The notes beneath the pieces are model-generated. The model saw nothing but the letters and a program-made list of their open reading frames with translations, ran no database searches and was not told where the DNA came from. From Actinoallomurus soli (lineage in GTDB: Bacteria; Actinomycetota; Actinomycetes; Streptosporangiales; Streptosporangiaceae), in NCBI RefSeq assembly GCF_024055715.1, contig NZ_JAMXMV010000033.1, forward strand, positions 1 to 64,000: a DNA stretch of 64,000 nt, written 5' to 3'. Of this stretch, positions 17,819-26,122 are shown piece after piece (positions within the stretch are counted from its first letter, which is position 1; each line of letters starts with the position of its first letter). The translations under genes and the position numbers were made by a program.

Positions 17819-19519
17819 TCACGACAGGGAGTTCTCCTCGCGGAGGACGCGGCGCAGGACCTTGCCGAGCATGTTGCGCGGCAGGTCTGGACGGAACTCG
17901 ACGAAGGTGGGCACCTTGTACCCGATGAGCTGCTGCGCGCAGTAGGCCCGCAGCTCGTCCTGGCTCGGCCGGTGGGCCTGTCGCGGGATGACGTACGCCG
18001 CGACCGCCTCGCCGTGGCCCGGCTCCGGCACTCCGACGACGGCCGCCTCCTCCACGGCCGGATGCGCCTGGAGGACGGCTTCGACTTCGGAGGGGTAGAC
18101 GTTGAAGCCGTCGACGATGATGACGTCCCGTTTGCGGTCGATGAGGGTGAAGTAGCCGTCCGGGCTCATCACCGCGATGTCCCCGGTACGGAACCAGCCG
18201 TCGGGGGACAGGCTCTCCGCGGTCTCGGTGGGCTGGTTCCAGTAACCGGCGAAGACCTGCGGGCCGCGGATCAGCAGCTCGCCCGGATAGCCGATCGGGA
18301 GGATGCGGGATGGATCGTTCTCGTCGACGATCCGCGCCTCGGTGCTGGGCAGGGGAGTGCCGACGGACACGTGCCGGGCGTTCCCGTCGAGCGGGTTGGC
18401 CATCACCACCGGCGACGTCTCCGTCATCCCGTACCCCTGGATGACGTGGCCGCCCGTCCCCGTCTTGAACGCGTCGACCGTCGTACGGGCGAGTCGCATC
18501 GCCCCCGAGACGCAGGTGCGGATCGAGCCCACGCCGGCCTTCTTCGCCTCGGGTGCGGCGGCGAGCTGCTGGAACAGCGGCGGGACGCCGGGGAACAGCG
18601 TCGGCTTGTGCTTGCGGACGGCGTCCAGCACCAGCTCGAGGTCGAAGCGGGGGACGAGCACGACCGTTCCGCCGATCAGGATCGTGCACGTCAGGCAGAA
18701 CGTCAGGCCGAAGACGTGGAACAGCGGCACGACGGCGAGGGCGACGTCCTGCCCCTGCCGGATCCCCGGATCCCACGCCGTGGTCTGCAGCGCGTTCGCG
18801 ACGAGGTTGCGGTGGGTGAGCATCGCGCCCTTCGGCCGTCCCGTCGTACCGCCGGTGTACTGCAGGACGGCCAGGTCACGGAACGGGTCCACCATCGCCT
18901 GCGGGTGCGGTTCGCCCGTCTCCTTGAGCAGGTCGTCGAACCAGAGGACCGGCGCCTCCGCCGGCACCTCCGTGCTCAGTTCGGCGGCCAGCCGGCGCGC
19001 CCTGGCCAGCGGGAGCTTGAGCAGCTCCCGTTTGACGAAGGGCAGGTAGTCGGGCAGAGAGGTGACGATGACGTGCTGGACCGCCGTGCCGGGCGCCGCC
19101 TCGTGGACCGTCGCGTACGCCTTGTCGAAGACGACGACCACACGCGCCCCCGAGTCGGCGAGCTGGTACCGCAGCTCAGAGGCGGTGTACAGCGGGTTGG
19201 TGGGGACCACGACCGCGCCGAGCCGCAGCACCGCGTAGAAGGCGATGACCTCCTGCGGGCAGTTGGGCAGGATGACCGCGACCCGGTCGCCCTTACGGAC
19301 GCCCAGCCGGGCCAGCGCCATCGCGAAGCGGTCGACCGCGTCCCGGAGCCGGGCGTACGTCATCGAACGGCCGAGGAACTCCAGCGCCCGATGGCCCGGG
19401 AACCGGTCGGCGGACGCGTCGAGCAGCCGGGTGAGCGGCACGTCCGGCACGTCGACGTCGGCGGGGACCCCTTCCGCGTAATAACGAAGCCATGGCCTGT
19501 CGTCGTAGGGAGTGCGCAT
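17819..19519 (-). CDS. Long-chain fatty acid-CoA ligase (AMP-forming)
   Basis: A 566-residue ANL-superfamily enzyme. The P-loop-like motif is QYTGGTTGRPKGAMLTH; A5 is GYGMTETSPV, A7 is WFRTGDIAVM, A8 is DGYFTLIDRKRDVI, and the adenylation Lys lies near the end in PRNMLGKVLRRVLRE. It activates a fatty acid with ATP and transfers it to CoA. The closest pattern is the FadD group of medium- to long-chain ligases. The ATG is at 19519. It stands alone, with 273 bp upstream to the divergent DUF4192 gene, and may feed the branched-lipid genes downstream (inference). Confidence 0.92.
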   Translation of the reverse strand: MRTPYDDRPWLRYYAEGVPADVDVPDVPLTRLLDASADRFPGHRALEFLGRSMTYARLRDAVDRFAMALARLGVRKGDRVAVILPNCPQEVIAFYAVLRLGAVVVPTNPLYTASELRYQLADSGARVVVVFDKAYATVHEAAPGTAVQHVIVTSLPDYLPFVKRELLKLPLARARRLAAELSTEVPAEAPVLWFDDLLKETGEPHPQAMVDPFRDLAVLQYTGGTTGRPKGAMLTHRNLVANALQTTAWDPGIRQGQDVALAVVPLFHVFGLTFCLTCTILIGGTVVLVPRFDLELVLDAVRKHKPTLFPGVPPLFQQLAAAPEAKKAGVGSIRTCVSGAMRLARTTVDAFKTGTGGHVIQGYGMTETSPVVMANPLDGNARHVSVGTPLPSTEARIVDENDPSRILPIGYPGELLIRGPQVFAGYWNQPTETAESLSPDGWFRTGDIAVMSPDGYFTLIDRKRDVIIVDGFNVYPSEVEAVLQAHPAVEEAAVVGVPEPGHGEAVAAYVIPRQAHRPSQDELRAYCAQQLIGYKVPTFVEFRPDLPRNMLGKVLRRVLREENSLS

Positions 19520-19731
19520 TCGCCGACGATCACCACCGTAAGCAGACGAAACCTTTCAGTAACCCTCGCATCATCTGCCGCACAATGCCCAGTCTTCTAG
19601 TGATGTGGAGCGAATGCGCGGTCAGGACCGGCCCGGCTGGACCGCGTCCTGCAGCCGTGACCGCGGCGCGAAGACGCGGTTCCGGATGACGAACGCGTGG
19701 ATCGTGCCGCCGAACCAGCGGATCGGCGAAG

Positions 19732-19740
19732 TTGTCCACA
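19732..19740 (+). promoter_or_regulatory. Single DnaA-box-like 9-mer
   Basis: TTGTCCACA matches the actinobacterial DnaA box. There is only one copy, so no origin is implied; it may be chance or may influence the DUF4192 promoter. Confidence 0.2.
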
Positions 19741-19792
19741 GATCCTCGGGCGGGGCTGTCGGGGGAGATGCCGGGGACGGGAGGCTCGGGGC

Positions 19793-21187
19793 ATGAGGTC
19801 GAACACATTGCGGCTCCGGTCGCCCGCCGACGTCGTCGCCGCCATCCCCTATCTCGTCGGGTTCCACCCCACCGACAGTGTCGTCGTGCTGTGCTGTGGC
19901 GGCTCGGACGGCGCATACGCGATCCGGCTCGACTTAACCGCCTCCGACGCTCTCCTCGACCACGTCACCGAGCTCATCACCCGGCGCCGGCCCGCCGACG
20001 TCATCCTGACCGGCTACGGCCCGGGCGCGCGGGTGACGCCCGTCGTCGAGCGGGTCGGCGACCGCCTCACCCGCGATGGCGTACGGCTCCGCGAGGTGCT
20101 GCGCGTCGAGGACGGCCGCTACTGGTCCTACCTGTGCACCGACCCGGCCTGCTGCCCGCCGGAGGGCACGTTCGTCGACGTGCGCGGCAGCGCGGTGGCC
20201 GCGGCCGCCATCGCCGGGGGCCTGGTCGCGCTCCCGGACCGTGAGGAGCTGGCGCGGATGATCGCGCCGGTGGGCGGCGAGGCGATGCGGCAGGCCACCG
20301 ACCGGGCCGAGCGCCGCCTAACCTCCTGGGCCGCCGCGATCGCGACCGGAAGCGGCGGCATGACCGGCGAGGCCGCCGTCACCTCGGGCGACGGGATCCC
20401 CGACGGCACCCCTACGAATCTGGAGCCCAAGACCGGTACGACCGACCCCGGCGGGACCGGCATCAGCGGGACCGGCATCAGCGGGACCGGCATCAGCGGG
20501 ACCGGTGTCGGCGGGACCGGCATCAGCGGGACCGGTGTCGGCGGGACCGGTGTCGGCGGAGCCGGCGGCATCGACCGCGGCGGCGTCCGCGTCAGCGGGG
20601 TCGACACGGATGAGGCGGGTGGCGGAGGGCCGGGTGCGGCCGACGTCGGCGGGATCGACAGGGGCGGGGCCCGGGGGGCCGATGCGGACGACGCGGCCGG
20701 TCGAGGGTCCGGTCGGGCCGGCGTCGGCGTGGCGCGGGCTCAGGCGACACGTGGCCGGATGCCGCGGCGGGTGGCCGAGGAGGGAGTGCGGCTGGTCCGG
20801 CTCCTCATCGAGCGCGCGCGGGCGGGCGGCGACCCGCCCACCGACGAGGAGGTCGCCTGGCTCGGGGTGCTCCTGGTCAACCTCCGCGTCCGCGACGAGG
20901 CGTGGGTGCGCATCGACGACGGCGAGATCGGCGCGCACATCCGGCTCTGGCGTGACGTCGTACGGCGCGTGGCCGAGCCCTACCTGCCGGGGCCGGCCTG
21001 TCTCCTGGCGTTCGCGGCCTGGCGGGCGGGCGAGGGCGCGCTGGCCAACCTGGCGCTGGACCGGGCGCTGGCCGCCGACCCGCACTACTCCATGGCCCGG
21101 CTGCTGCACGAGCTGTTCGTCAGCGGCCTGCCGCCCTGGTCCGTGCCGCTCGACATCACCCCGGAGCAGCTCGACGAGGCGAGCTGA
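19793..21187 (+). CDS. DUF4192 domain protein
   Basis: A 464-residue actinobacterial protein of unknown function. The N-terminal half is DUF4192: LRLRSPADVVAAIPYLVGFHP, then SVVVLCCGG and LTGYGPGARVTPVVE. The C-terminal half is also family-like (WLGVLLVNLRVRDEAWVRI, YLPGPACLLAFAAWRAGEGALANLALDRALAADPHYSMARLL). Between them lies a roughly 120-residue glycine-rich low-complexity insert built from a 15-bp tandem repeat (GTGIS/GTGVG). The ATG at 19793 follows GGAGG. No operon partner is evident. DUF4192 proteins appear cytoplasmic. Confidence 0.9.
   Translation: MRSNTLRLRSPADVVAAIPYLVGFHPTDSVVVLCCGGSDGAYAIRLDLTASDALLDHVTELITRRRPADVILTGYGPGARVTPVVERVGDRLTRDGVRLREVLRVEDGRYWSYLCTDPACCPPEGTFVDVRGSAVAAAAIAGGLVALPDREELARMIAPVGGEAMRQATDRAERRLTSWAAAIATGSGGMTGEAAVTSGDGIPDGTPTNLEPKTGTTDPGGTGISGTGISGTGISGTGVGGTGISGTGVGGTGVGGAGGIDRGGVRVSGVDTDEAGGGGPGAADVGGIDRGGARGADADDAAGRGSGRAGVGVARAQATRGRMPRRVAEEGVRLVRLLIERARAGGDPPTDEEVAWLGVLLVNLRVRDEAWVRIDDGEIGAHIRLWRDVVRRVAEPYLPGPACLLAFAAWRAGEGALANLALDRALAADPHYSMARLLHELFVSGLPPWSVPLDITPEQLDEAS
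20451..20555 (+). repeat. 15-bp tandem repeat inside the DUF4192 gene
   Basis: Seven in-frame units of GCGGGACCGGCATCA or GCGGGACCGGTGTCG encode alternating GTGIS and GTGVG pentapeptides, a likely length-variable linker. Confidence 0.95.
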
Positions 21188-21218
21188 GGAGCGCGGGCGC
21201 GTCACGAGGCGCCCGGCA

Positions 21219-21258
21219 CCTGGCGGGTGCTGTCTCACACCCGGCAGCGCCCGCCAGG
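21219..21258 (+). terminator. Hairpin terminator after DUF4192
   Basis: CCTGGCGGGTGCTG (21219-21232) pairs with CAGCGCCCGCCAGG (21245-21258) with one G-T pair and a 12-nt loop. Confidence 0.7.
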
Positions 21259-21281
21259 CGGAGCTGTCCGCAAGGGGCGAG

Positions 21282-21490
21282 CGGGCGTATCGCGCAACAA
21301 GCAAGCGGATGCGTCGCCCAGGAAGTGGATGCGTCGCCCAGGAAGTGGATGCGTCGCCCAGGAAGTGGAGGCGGACGTACTGCTCAGGGAGGGGGCGGAC
21401 GTGCTGCTCAGGGAGTGCGCGGCGTATCTCCCAGGAAGGGAGCGGATGTGCTGCCCAGAGCAGGGGCGCACGTATTTCCCAAGAAGGAAG
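21282..21490. repeat. Degenerate minisatellite array in a 460-bp gene-free gap
   Basis: Three exact 20-bp units (GATGCGTCGCCCAGGAAGTG at 21308, 21328 and 21348) are flanked on both sides by diverged copies with a period of about 20-24 bp (for example GCGGACGTACTGCTCAGGGAG, shortened core CGTACTGCTCAGGGA, and CGTATTTCCCAAGAAG). The common core is roughly CGKAYGTRYTGCYCAGGRAG. There are about nine units. No reading frame in it looks like a conserved protein. The remaining bases of the gap (21491-21647) carry the promoter side of the DUF2207 gene. Confidence 0.8.
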
Positions 21491-21647
21491 AAGGATGCTC
21501 TCCGATGAACAAAAAGGACAAAAGTGCACCGGGGGAGGCCACCGCACAGTCCGCACTCATGGGGCGAGACGGATGAAATAGCTCAACTAGCACATTCCTT
21601 CCGTCAAGGCACCGATAGCGTTTCCGCGTGCGGATCAAGGGAGATCG

Positions 21648-23453
21648 ATGATCAGACGGATCGCAACAGCGGCGGCAGCCGCCGTGGCACTTCTCCTGGC
21701 CGTGCCGGGCACGCCGGCTCACGCCGCGGCGCCCGGCCAGGCGGCCGAGCACATCGACTCTTACTCCGTCATCCTGACGCCGATGCCCGGCGGAGGGCTG
21801 CACGTGACCGAGCAGATCCGTTATGTCTTCGGACCAGGGGAGCACCACGGCATCGACCGCTGGATCCCGGAGCGCTCACGGTATGACGCCCGGCACCGCC
21901 GGCTCATGCCCATCAGCGGGTTCCGCGTCAGCAGCCCGAAGGGCCCTGCGGGCGAGGCCACGGTCCGCGACGACGACGGCACGGTGAAGCTGCGCATCGG
22001 TGATCCGCACCGGACCGTCACCGGCACGCAGACCTATGGGATCGACTACGACGTCGATCGGGCGCTCACCCATGACGGCCACGGAATCTCGCTGACGTGG
22101 AACGCTCTCGGTTCATCCTGGAAGGTCCCGGTCTCACGGGTGAACGTGAAAGTCGTCTCTCCCGTCCTGATAACGAGCGTGGCCTGTGTCGCCGGTCGGG
22201 AGGGCAGCACGACGCCGTGTCCCCCGGGCACGCGTACGGGGGCGATCGCCGACTTCTCCGCCGCCTTCCTGCCGGCTCACAGCGGCGTCACCATCCGTCT
22301 CGGCCTCCAGGACGCGATGCCCGTCGCCCCTCCCCGGCTCGTGGCGGTCAGCGCGCCGTTCGCCATGACGCGCTTCACCACGTGGGGGCTCGCCGCCGCG
22401 GGTGGCCTGTTGGTCATCGCCGCCTGGTGGTTCCTGCCGCGCCGCCGGTCCGGCTTCGGACGCCGGTACCGTGTGAGGCGCCGGTTCGGCTTGGGACGCC
22501 GGGACGGCCACGTCTCGGGATTTCCCCCGGACGACTCGCGAATGCGTCCCGGCGTCGCCGCGGTACTCGCGAAGGGCTGGCGCACGGATCGGCACGCCCT
22601 CGCCGCCACCTTGGTCGACCTGGCCGTCAGAGGCCACATCCATCTGAAGGCGGAACGGCAGACCTGGGGCGAGAACGAAGTGAGGTTGACCCCGGGAGAC
22701 GCCGCAGAACGGGGTCTGGTCGGCGTCGAACGCCGGCTCCTCAACGAGATCTTCAGAAGGGATGAGGCCGTCTCCCTCGACAGGGTCTGGACGCTGGCGC
22801 CGCAGCGTCCGCTCTACGAGGTGCTCGAGCGGGCGCCCGTCGACCTCGGCCTGTACCGCAGGACCCCGTCGGCGCAGGCGCTCCAGTCGAAGCTGCTGGC
22901 ATGGTCGGCCGGGATCGCCGGCCTGATCCTGCTCTGCCTCGCCGCCACCTCACCGGCCTTCGCGGGCGGGGGATGGGTGAGCCTGACGCCGATCGTGATC
23001 GCGCCGGCGGTCGTGCTGATGGGACACACGGTGCCGCGCCGGGCGTCCGGCGCGCGAGCGGAGGCGCTGGCGAGCGCCTGGCGGCAGGCCGTCTCGGCCG
23101 AGCCGCCGAGCGGGGACCCCGGCGAACTGACGCGCACGTTCCCGTACGCCATCGCGTTCGGGGAGACGGCGCGCTGGAGTGACGCGATGGCGTCTCCGGC
23201 GCAGGCAGGCGGCCTGAGGTGGTTCGAGGTCGACAGGCCGCTCCGGCCGCGGAAGCACCGGCCGGTGGTCGTCGGCCTGCTTCAGGGGCTGTCGGCCGTG
23301 TGGCCCCAGCCCGTCACCTCCCGTAGCTCCCGTGGCCGCAGCCGTGGGAGCGGCGGCTTCCTCCGCGGCGACTACGGTGGCGACTCGAGTTTCAGCGGCG
23401 GCGGGATGTCCGTGGGCGACGGCGGCGGCGGAGGCGGCGGCGGAAGCTGGTGA
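21648..23453 (+). CDS. DUF2207 membrane protein
   Basis: A 601-residue membrane protein. A signal peptide (residues 1-27, ending TPAHA) leads to an extracellular DUF2207 beta domain (SYSVILTPMPGGGLHVTEQIRY, HHGIDRWIP). A membrane helix at about 244-266 (TWGLAAAGGLLVIAAWWF) and two more at about 418-460 follow. The cytoplasmic part contains AVLAKGWRTDRHALAATLVDLAVRGHI, the family's conserved helix. The C-terminus is SSFSGGGMSVGDGGGGGGGG followed by SW, typical of DUF2207. The function is unknown, possibly envelope homeostasis. AAGGGAG precedes the ATG. Its stop codon is the first triplet of a heptamer repeat. Confidence 0.9.
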   Translation: MIRRIATAAAAAVALLLAVPGTPAHAAAPGQAAEHIDSYSVILTPMPGGGLHVTEQIRYVFGPGEHHGIDRWIPERSRYDARHRRLMPISGFRVSSPKGPAGEATVRDDDGTVKLRIGDPHRTVTGTQTYGIDYDVDRALTHDGHGISLTWNALGSSWKVPVSRVNVKVVSPVLITSVACVAGREGSTTPCPPGTRTGAIADFSAAFLPAHSGVTIRLGLQDAMPVAPPRLVAVSAPFAMTRFTTWGLAAAGGLLVIAAWWFLPRRRSGFGRRYRVRRRFGLGRRDGHVSGFPPDDSRMRPGVAAVLAKGWRTDRHALAATLVDLAVRGHIHLKAERQTWGENEVRLTPGDAAERGLVGVERRLLNEIFRRDEAVSLDRVWTLAPQRPLYEVLERAPVDLGLYRRTPSAQALQSKLLAWSAGIAGLILLCLAATSPAFAGGGWVSLTPIVIAPAVVLMGHTVPRRASGARAEALASAWRQAVSAEPPSGDPGELTRTFPYAIAFGETARWSDAMASPAQAGGLRWFEVDRPLRPRKHRPVVVGLLQGLSAVWPQPVTSRSSRGRSRGSGGFLRGDYGGDSSFSGGGMSVGDGGGGGGGGSW

Positions 23454-23499
23454 CCGGTGACCGGTGACCGGTGACCGGTGACCGGTGACGGGTGACCGG
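23451..23499 (+). repeat. Heptanucleotide array TGACCGG x7
   Basis: Seven consecutive copies of TGACCGG (one TGACGGG variant) begin exactly with the TGA stop of the DUF2207 gene. Scattered copies of GTGACCGGTGAC continue to about 23590. It may be slippage-prone and lies between convergent genes. Confidence 0.9.
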
Positions 23500-23604
23500 T
23501 GCGGAGTGAGCAGCGGCCGGTGACGAGTCGCGGGTCACTGGTGAACGGCCAGGCGTGACCGGTGACGCGTACCCGTGACGGAGCCCGGCGCGGTCGCCTC
23601 TCGG

Positions 23605-23955
23605 TCACAGGGAGGCGGTGCCGCCCTGGCGTTTGCGGCGCTCGTTGTAGTCGCGCATCCGCTGCGGATAGCCGGTGATCTGGACGTCGTACACCGGGAG
23701 GCGCAGGTCGCGGGCGACCTTGCGGATGACCTGCGGTGAACCGACGCGGCGGCGGGTCCACTCGCCGTCGGCGGCGATCGCCACGGCGGTGGTGTCGGTC
23801 GCGAAGGTCTCGGGCTCGACGTAGAACTCCACACCCTTGCGGCTGCGGGCGAAGGCCCTCAGCGACTCGATGTCGGCGTTCGTCGCCTCCCGGTCCAGAA
23901 TCGTCACCCGGTTACCCCGCCACCGGCGAATCCCGAAGCGATCGCCCCACCTCAT
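23605..23955 (-). CDS. Conserved actinobacterial protein of unknown function
   Basis: A 116-residue protein beginning MRWGDRFGIRRWRGNRVTIL. Its middle and end (GVEFYVEPETFATDTTAVAIAA, DGEWTRRRVGSP, LPVYDVQITGYPQRMRDYNERR) are strongly conserved, from memory, in Streptomyces and relatives, where it is variously called hypothetical or oxidoreductase. No catalytic motif is visible and the name oxidoreductase is not supported by sequence. It has no membrane segment. The ATG is at 23955. It is convergent with DUF2207 and divergent from a polysaccharide deacetylase. Confidence 0.8.
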   Translation of the reverse strand: MRWGDRFGIRRWRGNRVTILDREATNADIESLRAFARSRKGVEFYVEPETFATDTTAVAIAADGEWTRRRVGSPQVIRKVARDLRLPVYDVQITGYPQRMRDYNERRKRQGGTASL

Positions 23956-24137
23956 CGGACGCCCTCCCCAGAGCCCGTCGCGATCCCCGCCTCCGTCACA
24001 GATGGCTGGCTTATGGGTGGATCGCGCGATTAGTCACGTCTTCAACGCCGACCCATCGTGCAGGGTTCCCGAAGATGGCACCATGCTTTTTCGGCACTTG
24101 GCCGACAATGGAACCTCAACAGAAATAGGGAACTAAG

Positions 24138-25238
24138 GTGCGCGATGTCGCGCAGAAGGCCGCGAACGGGGGTCCGATGAGCGTCACCGTCCCGTCGAGG
24201 ACCCTCCGAAGGACGATGGTGGTCGTCGCGGCCGTGCTCGGGCTGGGCTGGCTCAGCGGCCTCGGAGCCCACTCCGCCGCCCCCACGGGCCGGCCGCCCG
24301 CGACCGCGGGAGGTACGGCCCCACAGGCGGCGCCCGGCCGGCCCGCCGCGCGGCTCATGGCCCGGGCCGGACGATCCGCCGTGCCGCCCGGCCCGCCGAG
24401 GTCGCGTCCCGCGGGCGGTGGGCCGGCCGGGCCCGCCGCGCGCCCGGCGGACGACCTCACCGCGCGTCTGTGGTACCTCGCCTCGCCGCCGGGGGCCAAG
24501 GCGGCGGCGCCCAGGCCGCGGGTCGACTGCAGGAAGGTCAAGTGCATCGCGCTGACGTTCGACGACGGCCCTGGCCCGTACACCGCGAAGCTGCTCGACA
24601 TGCTCGCCGCCCGGCACGTCAAGGTGACGTTCTTCCTCATCGGCGGCAACATCCGCGGCCGTGAGGCGCTGGTCCGGCGCGAACTGGCCGAGGGGCACGT
24701 GATCGGTGACCACACCTGGTCGCATCCGTCGCTCGATTCGCTGTCCGACGGTGCCATCAAGTCCCAGCTGACGCGCACGCTCGGTGAGATCCGCCGGGCC
24801 TCCGGTCACGGGACCGTCCTGATGCGGCCGCCGTACGGCGCGACGAACCGGCGGGTGGCGGTGGTCGCGCGCGGCATGCACATGGCGCAGATCCTCTGGA
24901 GCGTCGACACGAACGACTGGCTCGACCGGAACTCGGCGATCGTCGCGCACCGCGCCGTGTCCTGGGCCCATCCGGGTGACATCATCCTGATGCACGACAT
25001 CCACCCGACGACGGTGAATGCCGTGCCGAAGATCCTGGCCGGTCTGTCCCGGCGCGGATTCACGTTCGTGACCGTGCCCGAGCTGTTCGGGGATCGGTCG
25101 CTCAAGCCGGGCCAGACGTACTTCGACGGGCCCGTGCCCCGGCCGAAGAGCACACGAACGAAGGCCGCCTCGCATCCGAAGGGCGCGCCGCAGCCGACCG
25201 GCCCGGCACCGTCCGGAACCGCGCCGACCGGACACTGA
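24138..25238 (+). CDS. Membrane-anchored polysaccharide deacetylase (NodB domain)
   Basis: A carbohydrate esterase family 4 protein of 366 residues. An N-terminal membrane anchor (about 25-45, VVVAAVLGLGWLSGL) and a long proline/alanine linker lead to the NodB domain. It has motif 1 LTFDDGPGPYTAKLL, motif 2 HTWSHPSLDSL (metal His-x3-His), motif 3 RPPYGATN, motif 4 DTNDWLD and motif 5 ILMHDIHPTT. All metal and catalytic residues are present, so it should remove N-acetyl groups from peptidoglycan or another wall glycan outside the membrane. The GTG start at 24138 follows AGGGAAC; an ATG at 24177 also has a G-rich ribosome site. Confidence 0.9.
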   Translation: MRDVAQKAANGGPMSVTVPSRTLRRTMVVVAAVLGLGWLSGLGAHSAAPTGRPPATAGGTAPQAAPGRPAARLMARAGRSAVPPGPPRSRPAGGGPAGPAARPADDLTARLWYLASPPGAKAAAPRPRVDCRKVKCIALTFDDGPGPYTAKLLDMLAARHVKVTFFLIGGNIRGREALVRRELAEGHVIGDHTWSHPSLDSLSDGAIKSQLTRTLGEIRRASGHGTVLMRPPYGATNRRVAVVARGMHMAQILWSVDTNDWLDRNSAIVAHRAVSWAHPGDIILMHDIHPTTVNAVPKILAGLSRRGFTFVTVPELFGDRSLKPGQTYFDGPVPRPKSTRTKAASHPKGAPQPTGPAPSGTAPTGH

Positions 25239-25292
25239 CCCGCCACGCCCGGCGCGGGGGCAACCCCTCCGCTGCCCGGCGCGGGGCCCGCC

Positions 25293-25433
25293 CGCCGCCC
25301 CGGCCGGGTCGGTGGCCACCACCCCTGCTGCCCTGCCCGAGTCGGGGGCCGCCCCCGCCCTCCGTCCGGCTCGGGGGCTCGCCCCGCTGCCCGGCCCGGG
25401 CGGGGGGCTCGCCGCCGCCCCGGCCGGGTCGGG
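25293..25433. repeat. GC-rich imperfect repeats downstream of the deacetylase
   Basis: The 20-mer CGCCGCCCCGGCCGGGTCGG is found at 25293-25312 and 25414-25433, with related GCTCGGGGGCTCGCC words between. The 266-bp gap 25239-25504 is otherwise gene-free. Confidence 0.6.
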
Positions 25434-25504
25434 GGCTCACCCCAGGGACGTATCAGGGGTTTCCCGGATGGCTCTGGAACCGGGCGCGGCGCACGATCGA
25501 GGGC

Positions 25505-26020
25505 ATGACCATCTCCACACCGCCCGGCGCGTTGCGCGTCTCCGCCGCCGAACGCGAGCCGATCGTCGACCGGCTGCAGCAGGCCTTCGCCGAGGGCCGT
25601 CTCGACAAGGAAGAACTCGACCTGCGGCTGCACCTCGCGATGACGGCCAGGACGCGGGCCGACCTGGACGCGGTGCTCGCGGACCTGGCGCCCGCGCCGC
25701 GCGCCGTGCCGGCGCCGGTCGGTGAGCCGACCGCCGAACAGCGGGTGCTGGCCGCGCTCGCGCACGTCCTCGGCGCCACCACGCTCTTCCTGGGGCCGCT
25801 CGTCATGCTGTGCACCCGCGCGCGCCGGTCGCCGTACGTCCGGCGTCACATCGTGGAGGCCCTCAACTTCCAGCTCACCCTGCTGATGCTGACGGTCGTG
25901 ACGTTCGGCATCGGGGCGGTCGCGTACGCGGTGAGCTGGATCGTCTGCGGCGTGGCCGCGCTGCTGGGGCTCGCCGGCACGTCGTTCCGGTACCCGTTCA
26001 CCCTCCGGCTGGTGCGCTGA
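25505..26020 (+). CDS. DUF1707 / DUF4870 membrane protein
   Basis: A 171-residue, two-part protein. Residues 8-60 are DUF1707 (LRVSAAEREPIVDRLQQAFAEGRL, then LDLRLHLAMTARTRADLDAVLADL), a small helical domain common in actinobacteria. Residues about 80-165 match DUF4870, a TM-containing domain: AALAHVLGATTLFLGPLVML, HIVEALNFQLTLLMLTVVTF and a third hydrophobic segment. It is an inner-membrane protein of unknown role. The ATG is at 25505. It points the same way as the lipid genes, but a 102-bp gap separates it from them. Confidence 0.9.
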   Translation: MTISTPPGALRVSAAEREPIVDRLQQAFAEGRLDKEELDLRLHLAMTARTRADLDAVLADLAPAPRAVPAPVGEPTAEQRVLAALAHVLGATTLFLGPLVMLCTRARRSPYVRRHIVEALNFQLTLLMLTVVTFGIGAVAYAVSWIVCGVAALLGLAGTSFRYPFTLRLVR

Positions 26021-26122
26021 CGCGTCCCGGTCCTCGTCGCGGGGAGGCGTGCCCCGTACCCCGTTGCCCGTGAGGCGTGCCCGGTGCTGTGAGGCCGGGC
26101 CCGGGGATGAGAAGATCGACAG

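Noticed and set aside
19622-19867. A leftward frame ending GTIHAFVIRNRVFAPRSRLQ upstream of fadD
   Set aside because: Looks slightly protein-like but has no conserved start, overlaps the DUF4192 start, and the amino acid pattern is not that of a known family. Too weak to call.
21308-21367. Three exact 20-bp repeats as a CRISPR
   Set aside because: The copies are directly adjacent with no spacers and no cas genes nearby; it is a minisatellite.
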